Origin: VRUE01 sp036266075
Lineage (GTDB): Bacteria > Actinomycetota > Thermoleophilia > Solirubrobacterales > 70-9
Reading direction: 5' to 3'
DNA: 64,000 nt
Assembly (NCBI GenBank): GCA_036266075.1
Contig: DATANV010000027.1
Span: forward strand, 1-64,000
A program made the position numbers and the translations under genes. Shown here piece after piece: positions 43,303 through 52,230 of this stretch (the first letter of the stretch is position 1; each line of letters opens with the position of its first letter). Under the pieces are notes generated by a model. It was not told the origin of the DNA, searched no databases, and saw only the letters and a program-made list of their open reading frames with translations.

Positions 43303-44611
43303 AAAGCGCGCGAGCATGAGAGAGGGCCCCCTCTCCGAGTTGTTCCGCTCTACGTCGGACGATGCGCCGCTGGATCCGCCTGAGGCCGAGGCGCCCAGGG
43401 AGGAGCCGCCCGCCGCGGAAGAGACGTCCGAGTCCGCTCCTGAGAGACTGAAGCGAGTCTTCTCCGAGGAGCCGGTGCCGCGGAGCGAGCAGGGTTCCGA
43501 AGCTCCTCGCTATGGGCGGGAGGAACCGGAGTACGAGCCGCCGGGCAGCGGGGAGCCGCACAAGCCGGTGATCCGTGTGGTCGGCGTCGGCGGTGCCGGC
43601 GTCAACGCGGTGAACCGCATGGTCGACGCCAACGTGCCCGGGGTCGAGTTCATGGCGGTCAACACCGATCTTCAGTCGCTGCAGCTCTGCGTCGCCGACG
43701 TCACCGTGCACATCGGCGACGAGGCGACCCGCGGGCTGGGCGCCGGCGCCGATCCTGAGGTCGGCCACCGCTCGGCCTTCGAAGAACAGGACAAGATCAA
43801 GCGTCTGCTGAAGGGCTCCGACATGGTCTTCGTCGCCGCCGGCGCCGGCGGCGGCACCGGCTCCGGTGCGGCGCCCGTCGTCGCCCGCCTCGCCCGCGAG
43901 GTCGGCGCGCTGACGGTCGGCATCGTCACCAAGCCGTTCAGCTTCGAGGGCTCGCGGCGCGGCAATCAGGCGGCCAAGGGCATCGAGGAACTCGCCGCCG
44001 AGGTCGACACGCTGATCGTCGTCCCCAACGACCGCCTGCTCGAGGTGCTCGACCAGCAGACCTCGATGGTCGAGGCCTTCCAGGTCGCCGACGACGTACT
44101 GCGCCAGGGCGTGCAGGGCATCTCCGACCTCGTCACGTTGCCGGCCGTGATCAACCTCGACTTCGCCGACGTGCGGACGATCATGTCCGAGGCCGGCCGG
44201 GCGTTGCTCGGGATCGGCATGGGCACGGGCGAGGGCCGCGCTCTGCTCGCCGCCGAAAAAGCGATCTCCTCGCCGTTGCTGGAGACCTCAATGGACGGGG
44301 CGCGGGCGATCCTGCTCTCGATCACCGGCGGCGGCGACCTCTCGCTGGTCGAGGTCAGCGAGGCGGCGAAGCTGGTCGGTGAGGCCGCCCACCCCGACGC
44401 CAACATCATCTTCGGCGCCAACATCGACGAGGAGCTTGGCGACCAGATCTGGGTGACGGTCGTCGCCACTCGCTTCGATGGCCGCGCTGCGCCTCCGCCT
44501 CGCGCCGCCGAGCCGACGATCCGCCGCACCAGGGACAGCGGCCGCGCCCCGCGCAACGAGAAGGCCGGCGAGCTCAGCTCCCTGGACGTTCCCGAGTTCC
44601 TCCCCGGGTAG
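43289..44611 (+). CDS. ftsZ: Cell division GTPase FtsZ with N-terminal extension
   Basis: It is 440 aa from the ATG at 43289 (43316 is an alternative). Residues 1-90 are a charged, disordered extension. Then comes the standard FtsZ core: IRVVGVGGAGVNAVNRM, the tubulin signature AGAGGGTGSGAAP, and the T7-loop aspartates (NLDFADVRTIM). The C-terminal conserved peptide SLDVPEFLPG, which binds membrane anchors, is present. It polymerises with GTP into the division ring. The gene is not in a dcw cluster here; it is coupled to parA and followed by gamma-glutamyltransferase. Confidence 0.93.
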   Translation: MSRRRKRASMREGPLSELFRSTSDDAPLDPPEAEAPREEPPAAEETSESAPERLKRVFSEEPVPRSEQGSEAPRYGREEPEYEPPGSGEPHKPVIRVVGVGGAGVNAVNRMVDANVPGVEFMAVNTDLQSLQLCVADVTVHIGDEATRGLGAGADPEVGHRSAFEEQDKIKRLLKGSDMVFVAAGAGGGTGSGAAPVVARLAREVGALTVGIVTKPFSFEGSRRGNQAAKGIEELAAEVDTLIVVPNDRLLEVLDQQTSMVEAFQVADDVLRQGVQGISDLVTLPAVINLDFADVRTIMSEAGRALLGIGMGTGEGRALLAAEKAISSPLLETSMDGARAILLSITGGGDLSLVEVSEAAKLVGEAAHPDANIIFGANIDEELGDQIWVTVVATRFDGRAAPPPRAAEPTIRRTRDSGRAPRNEKAGELSSLDVPEFLPG

Positions 44612-44621
44612 TCCGGACCCC

Positions 44622-46175
44622 ATGAAAGGGGTCGTTGCCGCCGGTCATCCCTTGACCGCCGAGGCGGGAGCCGAAGTACTGCGCGAGGGCGGCAACGCAG
44701 TCGACGCCGCCGTCTGCGCTGTGCTCGCCTCCTTCGCGGTGGAGAGCCCGCTGACCGGCTTCGGTGCGGGCGGCTTCATGATGGTCCACGGTGGCGGCGA
44801 GACCACGCTGATCGACTTCTTTGTCGCGGCGCCCGGCAAGGATGGGACCGAGCGTGGGGTCGAGCTGGCGCCGGTCCCCGTCCACTTCGACGCGGAGACC
44901 GTGCAAACGTTCTACGTCGGGCCGGCGTCCTGCGGGGTGCCGGGCACCGCCGCGGGCCTGGAGCAGGCGCTGCGTCGCTTCGGCTCGCTGCCGCTCGCCG
45001 AGCTGGCCGCCCCCGGGATTCGCCTATCCCGCGAGGGGGCGCCGATCAACGCCGAGCAGGCCTACATCCTCGAGATCCTCTGGCCGATCCACGAGCGCTT
45101 GCCGGAGTCGCGGGCGCTGTATGCACCGGAAGGGCGGCCGCTGGGGGAGGGGGACCTCTTCCGCTTCCCGGCCCTGGCCGAGACCCTCGAACGCTTCGCC
45201 GCCGAGGGGGCCGAGCCGTTCTACCGCGGCGAGGTTGCCGCGGCGCTGAGCGGCTTCGTGTGCGAGCACGGCGGCACGCTCGGGCCGACCGACCTGTCCG
45301 AGTACGAGGCGATCGCGCGGCGGCCGATCGAGGCCGCCTTCCGCGGCACCGACGTGCTGACCAACCCGCCGCCCTCCTCCGGCGGCATCCTGATCGCCTT
45401 CACGCTTGGGCTGCTCGAGCGACTGGGGGAGACCAGCGGATCGGAGCAGCTCGTGGCGGCGATGAACGCGGCAAATGCGGTTCGAGACGAGGCCTTCGCA
45501 GAGGCGCTATACGGCGACGAGCTGCATGCCGCCCTCCTCGACCCCGAGGCACTCGAGCGCACCGCGGCGGCCATCCGCGGGCGTCCGGACTCAGGCGCGT
45601 TCACCTCCCCGCCCGAAGATCGCCTCGGCTCGACGACCCATATCGCCGTCCTCGATGGGGACGGCATGTGCGCCAGCGTCACCTGCTCGAACGGCTCCGG
45701 CTCGGGCGTGCTGGTGCCGGGAACCGGCGTGATCCTCAACAACATGCTCGGCGAGGAGGATCTCAACCCGCTCGGTTTCCACGCGATCGTCCCCGGCCGA
45801 CGCGTTCCCTCGATGATGGCCCCGACCGTCGTCCTGCGCGACGGTGAGATCGAGCTGGGCCTGGGCAGCGCCGGCTCCAACCGGATTCGCTCGGCGATCG
45901 TGCAGACGGTCGTGCGGGCGGTGGAGCAGGGGATGGGCGCCGGCGAGGCCGTGCGGGCGCCGCGCCTGCACTCCGAGGCGGGCATCGTCCAGGCTGAGCC
46001 GGGGATCGATGAGGAGGCGCTGGCGCGGATCGAGGCGCGCGGCGTGCCGGTCCTGCGCCGCCCGCGGATCAACCTCTTCTTCGGCGGTGTCCAAGCAGTC
46101 GCCCGCGAGCCCGCCACGGGTGCCCTCAGCGGCGGCGGCGACCCCCGCCGAGGCGGCGCCGTCGCCACCGCTTAG
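44622..46175 (+). CDS. ggt: Gamma-glutamyltransferase family protein
   Basis: It is 517 aa. The Ntn-hydrolase autoprocessing site is at GSTTHIAVLD, where the first Thr after the cut is the nucleophile; other family motifs are LTGFGAGGFMM, NPPPSSGGI and the C-terminal GSAGSNRIRSAIVQT. The family cleaves gamma-glutamyl bonds of glutathione and related compounds. No signal peptide is visible, so it may act inside the cell, unlike most bacterial GGTs. It follows ftsZ after 10 bp. Confidence 0.88.
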   Translation: MKGVVAAGHPLTAEAGAEVLREGGNAVDAAVCAVLASFAVESPLTGFGAGGFMMVHGGGETTLIDFFVAAPGKDGTERGVELAPVPVHFDAETVQTFYVGPASCGVPGTAAGLEQALRRFGSLPLAELAAPGIRLSREGAPINAEQAYILEILWPIHERLPESRALYAPEGRPLGEGDLFRFPALAETLERFAAEGAEPFYRGEVAAALSGFVCEHGGTLGPTDLSEYEAIARRPIEAAFRGTDVLTNPPPSSGGILIAFTLGLLERLGETSGSEQLVAAMNAANAVRDEAFAEALYGDELHAALLDPEALERTAAAIRGRPDSGAFTSPPEDRLGSTTHIAVLDGDGMCASVTCSNGSGSGVLVPGTGVILNNMLGEEDLNPLGFHAIVPGRRVPSMMAPTVVLRDGEIELGLGSAGSNRIRSAIVQTVVRAVEQGMGAGEAVRAPRLHSEAGIVQAEPGIDEEALARIEARGVPVLRRPRINLFFGGVQAVAREPATGALSGGGDPRRGGAVATA

Positions 46176-46227
46176 GGACGTGCCGGTGATTAGACACCAC
46201 TGTGGGCACTCAATCACCGGCACGTCC
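46175..46227. repeat. Dispersed palindromic repeat, copy C
   Basis: GGACGTGCCGGTGATT and AATCACCGGCACGTCC (16-bp perfect arms) flank CACCACTGTGGGCAC. It begins on the last base of the GGT stop codon. Confidence 0.9.
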
Positions 46228-46241
46228 GCGAGAATGCGGCG

Positions 46242-47354
46242 ATGATCGACTTTGAGGCGGAGGGCCTGCTCGAAGGGCTCGAGGGGGAAGCGCGCGAGGC
46301 GCGCCTGCAATTGCTGCAGCGACTGGAGGGGGAAGGCGTGCCGCTCAAGGAGCTGCGCGAGGCGGTCGAGGGCGGGCGCCTGGCGCTGCTGCCGGTCGAG
46401 CGGGCGGTTGCCGGTGACGGCGCCCGCTACACGCCGCGCGAAGTCGCCGAGAAGGTCGGGATCGACCTCGAGATCCTGCAGCGCACGAGCGCCGCCCTCG
46501 GCGTGCCCTACCCAGACCCCGACGAGCGCTCGGTGAGCGAGGTCGACCTGGAAGCGGCTCAGCGCGTCAAGGCCTTCTACGACGCCGGCCTGCCGGAAGA
46601 GGGGATGATGCAGGTGGCGCGCACGGTCGGGATGGCGACCGCCCGCATCGCCGAGGCGAACCGCGACCTCGTAATCCGCACGCTGATGCAGCCCGGCGAC
46701 ACCGAGCGCGATCTCGCCCTGCGCTTCGCCGCGGCCGCCGAGCACATGCTGCCGCTCTTCGAGCCGACCCTCTCCTACGCCTTCCGCGCTCACATGCTCG
46801 AGCAGATCCGCCGCGACGTGCTGGGCGCCGGCGAGATCGCCTCCGGCCAGCCGGGAACCGCGACCGACGTCTCCGTCTGCTTCGCCGACCTGGTCGGCTT
46901 CACCAAGCTGGGCGAGCAGGTCGAGACCGAAGAGCTGGGCCTGATCGCCGGCCGCCTCGACGAGCTGGCGACCGCGGTCGCCGAGCCGCCGGTGCGGCTG
47001 GTCAAGCTGATCGGCGACGCGGCGATGCTCGTCTCCACCGACGCCGCGGCCCTCGTCGAGGCCGCCCTGCGAATGGTCGAGGCGGCCGACGCCGAAGGCG
47101 AGGACTTCCCCCGGCTGCGCGCCGGCATCGCCCACGGCTCGGTCCACGTCCAGGCCGGCGACTACTACGGCCGCCCGGTCAACCTCGCCAGCCGCCTCAC
47201 CGCCATCGCCAAGCCCGGCAGCGTCCTCGTCGACGACTCCGCCCGTGAGGCGGCCGGCGAGGGCTTCGCCTTCTCCTTTGCCGGCGAACGCCGTCTCAAG
47301 GGCTTCGACTCCCGTACGAAGCTCTACCGCACCCGCCGCGCCAGGGTGAAGTAG
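46242..47354 (+). CDS. Class III adenylate cyclase with Rv1264-type regulatory domain
   Basis: It is 370 aa. Residues 1-185 form the helical autoinhibitory domain of the Rv1264 type (YTPREVAEKVGIDLEILQRTSAALG, RDLALRFAAAAEHMLPLFEP), which in Mycobacterium makes the enzyme pH-sensitive. The catalytic domain has the metal Asp (SVCFADLVGFTKLGE), the adenine-selecting Lys (VKLIGDAAM) and the DYYGRPVNLASR segment with the transition-state Asn and Arg. It should make cyclic AMP when released from inhibition. It is the only cyclase in the window and stands next to a ZIP-type metal transporter. Confidence 0.9.
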   Translation: MIDFEAEGLLEGLEGEAREARLQLLQRLEGEGVPLKELREAVEGGRLALLPVERAVAGDGARYTPREVAEKVGIDLEILQRTSAALGVPYPDPDERSVSEVDLEAAQRVKAFYDAGLPEEGMMQVARTVGMATARIAEANRDLVIRTLMQPGDTERDLALRFAAAAEHMLPLFEPTLSYAFRAHMLEQIRRDVLGAGEIASGQPGTATDVSVCFADLVGFTKLGEQVETEELGLIAGRLDELATAVAEPPVRLVKLIGDAAMLVSTDAAALVEAALRMVEAADAEGEDFPRLRAGIAHGSVHVQAGDYYGRPVNLASRLTAIAKPGSVLVDDSAREAAGEGFAFSFAGERRLKGFDSRTKLYRTRRARVK

Positions 47355-47364
47355 GAGTCGGCGC

Positions 47365-48090
47365 GTGGCGGCCGCCCTCGGCTGGGGTTCGCTGGCCGCC
47401 TCCTCACTGGTGCTCGGTGCGGTGTTGGCACTGGTCAGGACTTGGCCGCCACGACAGACCGGTCTGGTTCTGGCCTTCGGCGCCGGCGCGCTGATCAGCG
47501 CGGTCAGCTTCGAGCTGGCGGCCGAGGGTATCCGGCTCGGCAGCCTGCAGTCGATGGCCACCGGCCTCGGCCTCGGGGCGGTGACCTACTTCGTCCTCGA
47601 TGGCCTGATCGCGCGCCGCTTCTCGACCGGGCGCGGTCGCCAAGGACGGGCGAGCGGCGACAGCGGCACGGCGCTGGCCCTCGGCGCCTTCCTTGACGGG
47701 ATCCCGGAGCAGCTGGTGCTGGGGATCGGCCTGGCCGCCGGCGAGGGGGTCAGCGCCGGCCTGCTCGTCGCGATCTTCGTCTCCAACCTCCCCGAGGCAA
47801 TCGGCTCCGCCGGTGAGATGAGAGCCGCCGGCGCCGGCAGGTCAGGTGTTTTGCTGCTGTGGGGCGCCGTGGCGAGCTTCTGCGTCGCAGCCAGCGTCGC
47901 CGGTTATCTCGCCGCCGACGCGGTCTCCGGCGAGCTGAGCGCGGCGATCGACGGCTTCGCAGCTGGCGCCCTGCTGGTCATGCTGATCGACTCGATGATT
48001 CCCGACGCGACGCGCGAGTCGGGCCGCGTAGCCGGCCTCGTCACCACCCTGGGCTTCGCCCTAGCAACCGCCCTCTCGAGCCTCTCCTAG
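47365..48090 (+). CDS. ZIP family metal transporter
   Basis: It is 241 aa with about seven hydrophobic segments. The metal-binding helices carry the ZIP motifs DGIPEQLVLG and SNLPEAIGSAGEM, in which His of the classical HN/HE motif is replaced by Asp or Pro-Glu. It would move divalent metal ions such as zinc or iron across the cytoplasmic membrane. The gene starts at GTG, 10 bp after the cyclase, so the two are probably one operon. Confidence 0.8.
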   Translation: MAAALGWGSLAASSLVLGAVLALVRTWPPRQTGLVLAFGAGALISAVSFELAAEGIRLGSLQSMATGLGLGAVTYFVLDGLIARRFSTGRGRQGRASGDSGTALALGAFLDGIPEQLVLGIGLAAGEGVSAGLLVAIFVSNLPEAIGSAGEMRAAGAGRSGVLLLWGAVASFCVAASVAGYLAADAVSGELSAAIDGFAAGALLVMLIDSMIPDATRESGRVAGLVTTLGFALATALSSLS

Positions 48091-48222
48091 CCAAGCGCCA
48101 GTCCCCCCTCGCGCTGCCGGGGGCGGATTTCCCTCGCGGGGACCTGTACCACCCATGGGTGGCAAAAACCTCTCGCGGGATGCTGCTGCGCGGCGCACGC
48201 GAGATGCGGCAGGGTCTGGGAT

Positions 48223-48895
48223 TTGGTCCGGCGACAGCATGGGGTGGTTGCGCGGTCGCAGCTGTTGGAACTTGGGTTCAATTCGCGCGCGATCGCGCAC
48301 CGGATTGTCAGCGGGAGACTGCGTCACCTTGCTCGTGGCGTTTACGCCGTTGGCAGGCGAGAAGTCGAACGACGCGGGCAGATCACGGCGGCTGTGCTGA
48401 GTTGCGGACCAGCTGCAATGGCCAGCCATCGCACGGCCGCGGAGCTCTGGGGAATCGGACGGTCGTTGCGGACCATCGACGTCGTCATCCCTCATGGCAG
48501 TCGCAGATGCCGATCTGGCGTTCGTGTGCACCAACGGGTCGATCTGGGGCCCGAGTCACCGGCGAGTCATCGACGGGATTCCCGTGACGGACTGGTCTCG
48601 ACGCTCAGACGCGGGGCTGCCTCCGCCAAATACCCAGGTGCCGCTGAACGGGGTCAGGGCCGACTTCTACTGGCCCGACCTCGGGCTGGTTGTCGAGAGT
48701 GACAGATGGCGTTACCACCGCACGCCGAGCCAGCAGGCGAGGGATCAGCGGCGCGACCAGGGACACGTCGTGGCTGGCCTCACCACGCTGCGATTCAGCG
48801 AAGAGCAGATCCGCCACGAGCCCGAGCGGGTGAAGGCGACGCTGGTTGCGGTGGTCGAGCGCATCGGGGGCGCGGCAGGATCGATGAAGGGGTGA
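48223..48895 (+). pseudogene. Decayed AbiEi/DUF559-type gene (frameshift and internal deletion)
   Basis: The first part (from 48223) reads as the winged helix of AbiEi-type antitoxin domains (HGVVARSQLLELGFNSRAI, RLRHLARGVYAV, SHRTAAELWG). Around 48550 the match moves to another frame (SHRRVIDGIPVTD). That frame then jumps to the C-terminal restriction-like nuclease core (VRADFYWPDLGLVVESDRWRYH, RDQGHVVAGLTTLRFSEEQI), with about 90 residues of the usual middle missing. Two lesions make this a pseudogene. Members of this family are often scattered as orphan genes in actinobacteria. Confidence 0.8.
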
Positions 48896-48902
48896 TGCGC
48901 CT

Positions 48903-49820
48903 TCAGGCCGGCTTGCGGCCGGAGACGAGCAGGTTGTAGAAGAGCTCGGCGGGGAGGTAGGGCTCGAGCAGGCGGGTGTCCAGCTTCTGCAGGACGATGT
49001 AGCTGTTAAAGGCGAAGCGGCGCCAGCCCCAGGAGACCGATTCGGGCTCGGCGGTTGACTCGACGGTGCGCAGCCCCCAGCCCCAGGCGTTGGCGAGCAG
49101 TTCCTCGCCGCCGACGCGGCGCTGCTCGAAGCCGCCCTCGCGCAGCAGGCGGCGCAGGTCGACGGGGGCGAAGGCGTGGACGTCGACCTCGCCCTCAAGT
49201 GCGTGGCCGTTGGAGAGGTCGGTCTCGGCGACGGTGCGCGGCACGGCCCGCACGGCGCGGCGCCAGGCGGGCGCCGCGATCATGCCGGCCCGCTTCGGCG
49301 CGGCGGCCAACATGTCGCCGTAGCGCGAGGGCTCGCCGCAGAAGGCGATCGCGCCGCCCGGTCGCAGCACCCGGCGGAATTCGGCGAACGCTCGCCCGAG
49401 GTCGGGGATGTGGTGCAACACGGCGTGCCCGAAGACGAGGTCGAAGCTCTCGTCCTCAAAGGGCAGCTCTTCGGCCTCCGTCGCCATCGTCTCCGCCTCC
49501 AGGCCGAGCGTCTCGGCGGTCGCCGCGAGGCGGCGCAGCATGCCGGGCGAGATGTCGGTCGCGGTGAGGCGCTCGATGACTCCGAGTTGCATCAAGTTGA
49601 GCGAGAAGTAGCCGGTCCCCGAGCCGATCTCGAGCCCGTCGCCGAAACGCGCGCCATCGAGCCCGCCGAGCGCCTTGGAGAGCTTCAGCCGCACTTGCTC
49701 TTGGCCGGTGGCGCCGAAGTCGATGCCCCACTTGGCGTCGTATTCCTCGGCCGCAGCATCGTGATAGCGGGTGTTGACGTCCTTGATGTGCTCGGGTGTG
49801 GCGGTCGGCGAGGCCGGCAT
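48903..49820 (-). CDS. Class I SAM-dependent methyltransferase
   Basis: It is 305 aa from the ATG at 49820, chosen because the longer frame runs into a palindrome. The SAM-binding glycine motif LEIGSGTGYFSLNL, the acidic loop TATDISPGML and the LVFGHAVLHHIPDLGRAFAEFRRVLRPGG segment mark a Rossmann-fold methyltransferase with a Coq5/UbiE-like layout. The C-terminal 100 residues are lineage-specific. It is divergent from a second methyltransferase that starts the GH57-GT4 block, so a role in methylating the same polysaccharide is plausible but not shown. Confidence 0.85.
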   Translation of the reverse strand: MPASPTATPEHIKDVNTRYHDAAAEEYDAKWGIDFGATGQEQVRLKLSKALGGLDGARFGDGLEIGSGTGYFSLNLMQLGVIERLTATDISPGMLRRLAATAETLGLEAETMATEAEELPFEDESFDLVFGHAVLHHIPDLGRAFAEFRRVLRPGGAIAFCGEPSRYGDMLAAAPKRAGMIAAPAWRRAVRAVPRTVAETDLSNGHALEGEVDVHAFAPVDLRRLLREGGFEQRRVGGEELLANAWGWGLRTVESTAEPESVSWGWRRFAFNSYIVLQKLDTRLLEPYLPAELFYNLLVSGRKPA

Positions 49821-49847
49821 GAGGGCGGGAACTCTAGTCCGACACCG

Positions 49848-49895
49848 TTGAGGTCGTAGTTGTTCCCGGTTATGCGGAAACAACTACGACCTCAA
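49848..49895. repeat. Perfect 17-bp inverted repeat between divergent methyltransferase genes
   Basis: TTGAGGTCGTAGTTGTT (49848-49864) and AACAACTACGACCTCAA (49879-49895) flank a 14-nt loop that can add CC/GG pairs. It fills most of the gap between the two start codons, so it could be an operator or a mobile palindrome. Confidence 0.85.
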
Positions 49896-49919
49896 GCGCT
49901 GCATTACGGTCTCGGTCCT

Positions 49920-50687
49920 GTGGCCCGCGAGTACGTGCAAGAGAATCAGCCGCCCGGCGTGCCGCCGCTGCCGCTGACCGGCGAGCGGACGCTGCCCGAC
50001 CTACCGGAGGAGAACTACTGGTACCGGCGCCACCTCGTCGTCTACGAGTGGATCGCGGCGCGCGTCGCCGATAGGCGGGTCGTCGACATGGCCTGCGGCG
50101 AGGGCTACGGCGCCGACGTGCTCGCCGCCGCCGGCGCCGCCAGTGTCGTCGGGGTCGACGCCAACCCGGAGGCGCACGAGCATGCGCGGCTGCGCTACGT
50201 GCGGCCCAACCTGCGCTACGAGCGCGACCTGGTCGAGAGCTTCTCCGAGCCATGCGATGCCGTCGTCTTCCTGCAGACGATCGAGCACGTCCAGGACCCC
50301 GGCGCGATCCTCGAGCACTTCAAGTCGATGCTGGAGCCGGGCGGCGTGGCCTACGTCTCGACCCCGAACCTGCTGACCCTGGCACCGCCTGGCGCGGAGA
50401 AGTCCGACAACCCGTGGCACGTCAGGGAGTACCGCGCGGCGGAGTTCCGGGCGCTCTGCGAGGCGCACTTCGCCCGGGTCGAGGTGCTAGGCGTCTTCCA
50501 CGCCCGCAAGCTGCGGGCACACGAGATCGCGCTGAAGCTGGGCTGGGACCGGGTCCACAAAGCGTTGCGGCTGAGCAAGCCGTTCTATGCCCGCTTTACG
50601 CCTTCCATCTCCTCCTCCGACTTCGCCCTGCGAGAAGGCGACCTCGACACGGCGCTTGACTTCGTCGCCGTGTGCCATGTGGCGTAG
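49920..50687 (+). CDS. SAM-dependent methyltransferase, Rv3030-like position
   Basis: It is about 255 aa from a GTG at 49920; the exact start is uncertain and no strong ribosome site is seen. The SAM motif VVDMACGEGYGADVLA, VVGVDANPEAHEHARLRY and VVFLQTIEHVQDPGAILEHF are typical of class I methyltransferases. It is followed by a GH57 branching enzyme and a GT4 glucosyltransferase, the order of mycobacterial Rv3030-Rv3031-Rv3032, in which the methyltransferase is linked to methylglucose lipopolysaccharide. A sugar O-methyltransferase role is therefore inferred from context. Confidence 0.8.
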   Translation: MAREYVQENQPPGVPPLPLTGERTLPDLPEENYWYRRHLVVYEWIAARVADRRVVDMACGEGYGADVLAAAGAASVVGVDANPEAHEHARLRYVRPNLRYERDLVESFSEPCDAVVFLQTIEHVQDPGAILEHFKSMLEPGGVAYVSTPNLLTLAPPGAEKSDNPWHVREYRAAEFRALCEAHFARVEVLGVFHARKLRAHEIALKLGWDRVHKALRLSKPFYARFTPSISSSDFALREGDLDTALDFVAVCHVA

Positions 50688-50771
50688 GGGGGAGGGAGGG
50701 GTGTCCCACCCGGGCGCTGGGTTTTTCGCCTGGCTTGCTCTGCCCCTTGCCCAGCGGTCTGTGCGAAAAAC

Positions 50772-52217
50772 ATGACGCAGCGCCCGGGTGGGACGCCTTT
50801 CCCTCCCCATACGCCTCCCGGCATCGGCGACCTGGCGATCGTGCTGCACAGCCATATGCCCTATGTCGAGGGGTTCGGCACGTATCCGTTCGGCGAGGAG
50901 TGGCTGTTCGACGCGGTGATCCGCTCCTACCTGCCCGTGCTGGAGGTTGCCGAGCGGCTGACGATGACGGTCACGCCGGTGTTGGCGGACCAGCTAGAGG
51001 ACCCGGGGGCGGCGGAGCGGCTGCGGAAGTTCCTGGTGGAGTGGCGGATCGGGGCGGCGGAAGCGGACGTAAAGCAGGTGCCGACCGAGTGCCGGCAGGC
51101 CTGCGAGGGCGAGCTGGCGCGCTACCGGCACGCGCTGGAGCTGCTCGATGCGGTCGGGGGCGATCCGCTGCGGGCGTTTCAGGCAGTGGCAGGGGGGGGA
51201 CGGGTTGCGCTCGCCACCTCGGCCGCGACGCACGCGGTGCTGCCCCTGCTGGCGACGCAGGCCGGCGCGCGGCTGCAGATCGACGCAGGCATCCGCTCGC
51301 ACCGCCGCCGCTTCGGCTGGGACGGCGGCTTCTGGCTGCCCGAGTGCGCTTACGCGCCCGGCCTCGAGCGGCGCCTCGAGGAGCATGGCGTGCGCTGGTT
51401 CTGTGTCGACCAGAGCCGCCACGAGCCACCGCTCGATGCCCTCACGCCAGTCGCCAGCGCGGCCGGCCCGACGGCGCTGCCGATCGACTGGGCGGCGATC
51501 CAGTGGCTCTGGTCGCTCGATGGCTACCCCTCCGACCCGGCTTACGCTCAGTTCGCGGGCAAATCGCTCCGCGGGGTGCGCATCTGGAAGGTCGGCGGCG
51601 GCGCCTACGAGCCGGCCGCGGCCGCGGCCGCGGCGCGCCGCCACGCGGCCGAGTTCCTCGGCGACATCGCCGCCCGCCTGGGCGAATTCGCCGCCGCCCG
51701 CGGCCGCCGCGGCCTCCTCGTCTTCGCAATCGACACCGAGCTGCTCGGCCACTGGTGGTCGGAGGGCGCCATCTGGCTGCGCGAGGTGCTGGCCGGCGCC
51801 GCGGCCGCCGGCGTGCGGCTGCTGACGGTCCCCGAGGCACTCGTCGAGCACGAGCCCGAGGCGCGCCCCCTCGCCGCCTCGACCTGGGGCGAGGGCAAGG
51901 ACCTCAGCACCTGGGACTCGCCGGCCGTCGCCGATCTCGCCTGGGCCGCTCGTCGCCTCGAGCTGCGCCTGCTGCGCGAGCTGTCCCGCGGCCTCGCCGG
52001 CCCGGCTGCCCTGCGCGCCGCTCGTGAGCTCCTCGCCGTCCAGTCCAGCGACTGGGCGTTCCTCGACAAGCGCGGCCAGGCGGGCGACTACGCCTTCCAG
52101 CGCGCCACCGCCCACGCCGAATCCTTGATGCAGGCCATAGACTCCCCAGCCGCAGTCGATCCGCGTATGCGTGCCCTCGCCCCGGACCTGAGCCTCGCCT
52201 CCCTGCTGGAGCCCTAG
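50772..52217 (+). CDS. GH57 family 1,4-alpha-glucan branching enzyme
   Basis: It is 481 aa. GH57 signatures are present in order: HSHMPYVEG (motif 1), FWLPECAYAPGL with the catalytic Glu nucleophile, and AIDTELLGHWWSEG with the catalytic Asp, followed by the helical domain (STWGEGKDLSTWDSP, WAFLDKRGQAGDYAFQRA). The enzyme cuts and rejoins alpha-1,4-glucan to make alpha-1,6 branches, as TK1436 and Rv3031 do. The gene lies 13 bp before the GT4 gene. The first 17 residues are poorly conserved, so a later start is possible. Confidence 0.92.
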   Translation: MTQRPGGTPFPPHTPPGIGDLAIVLHSHMPYVEGFGTYPFGEEWLFDAVIRSYLPVLEVAERLTMTVTPVLADQLEDPGAAERLRKFLVEWRIGAAEADVKQVPTECRQACEGELARYRHALELLDAVGGDPLRAFQAVAGGGRVALATSAATHAVLPLLATQAGARLQIDAGIRSHRRRFGWDGGFWLPECAYAPGLERRLEEHGVRWFCVDQSRHEPPLDALTPVASAAGPTALPIDWAAIQWLWSLDGYPSDPAYAQFAGKSLRGVRIWKVGGGAYEPAAAAAAARRHAAEFLGDIAARLGEFAAARGRRGLLVFAIDTELLGHWWSEGAIWLREVLAGAAAAGVRLLTVPEALVEHEPEARPLAASTWGEGKDLSTWDSPAVADLAWAARRLELRLLRELSRGLAGPAALRAARELLAVQSSDWAFLDKRGQAGDYAFQRATAHAESLMQAIDSPAAVDPRMRALAPDLSLASLLEP

Positions 52218-52230
52218 CTCCCCCCGCACG

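Noticed and set aside
48149..48162. 14-bp palindrome CCACCCATGGGTGG
   Set aside because: It is perfect but short and isolated, 60 bp before a pseudogene, with no second copy or promoter around it.
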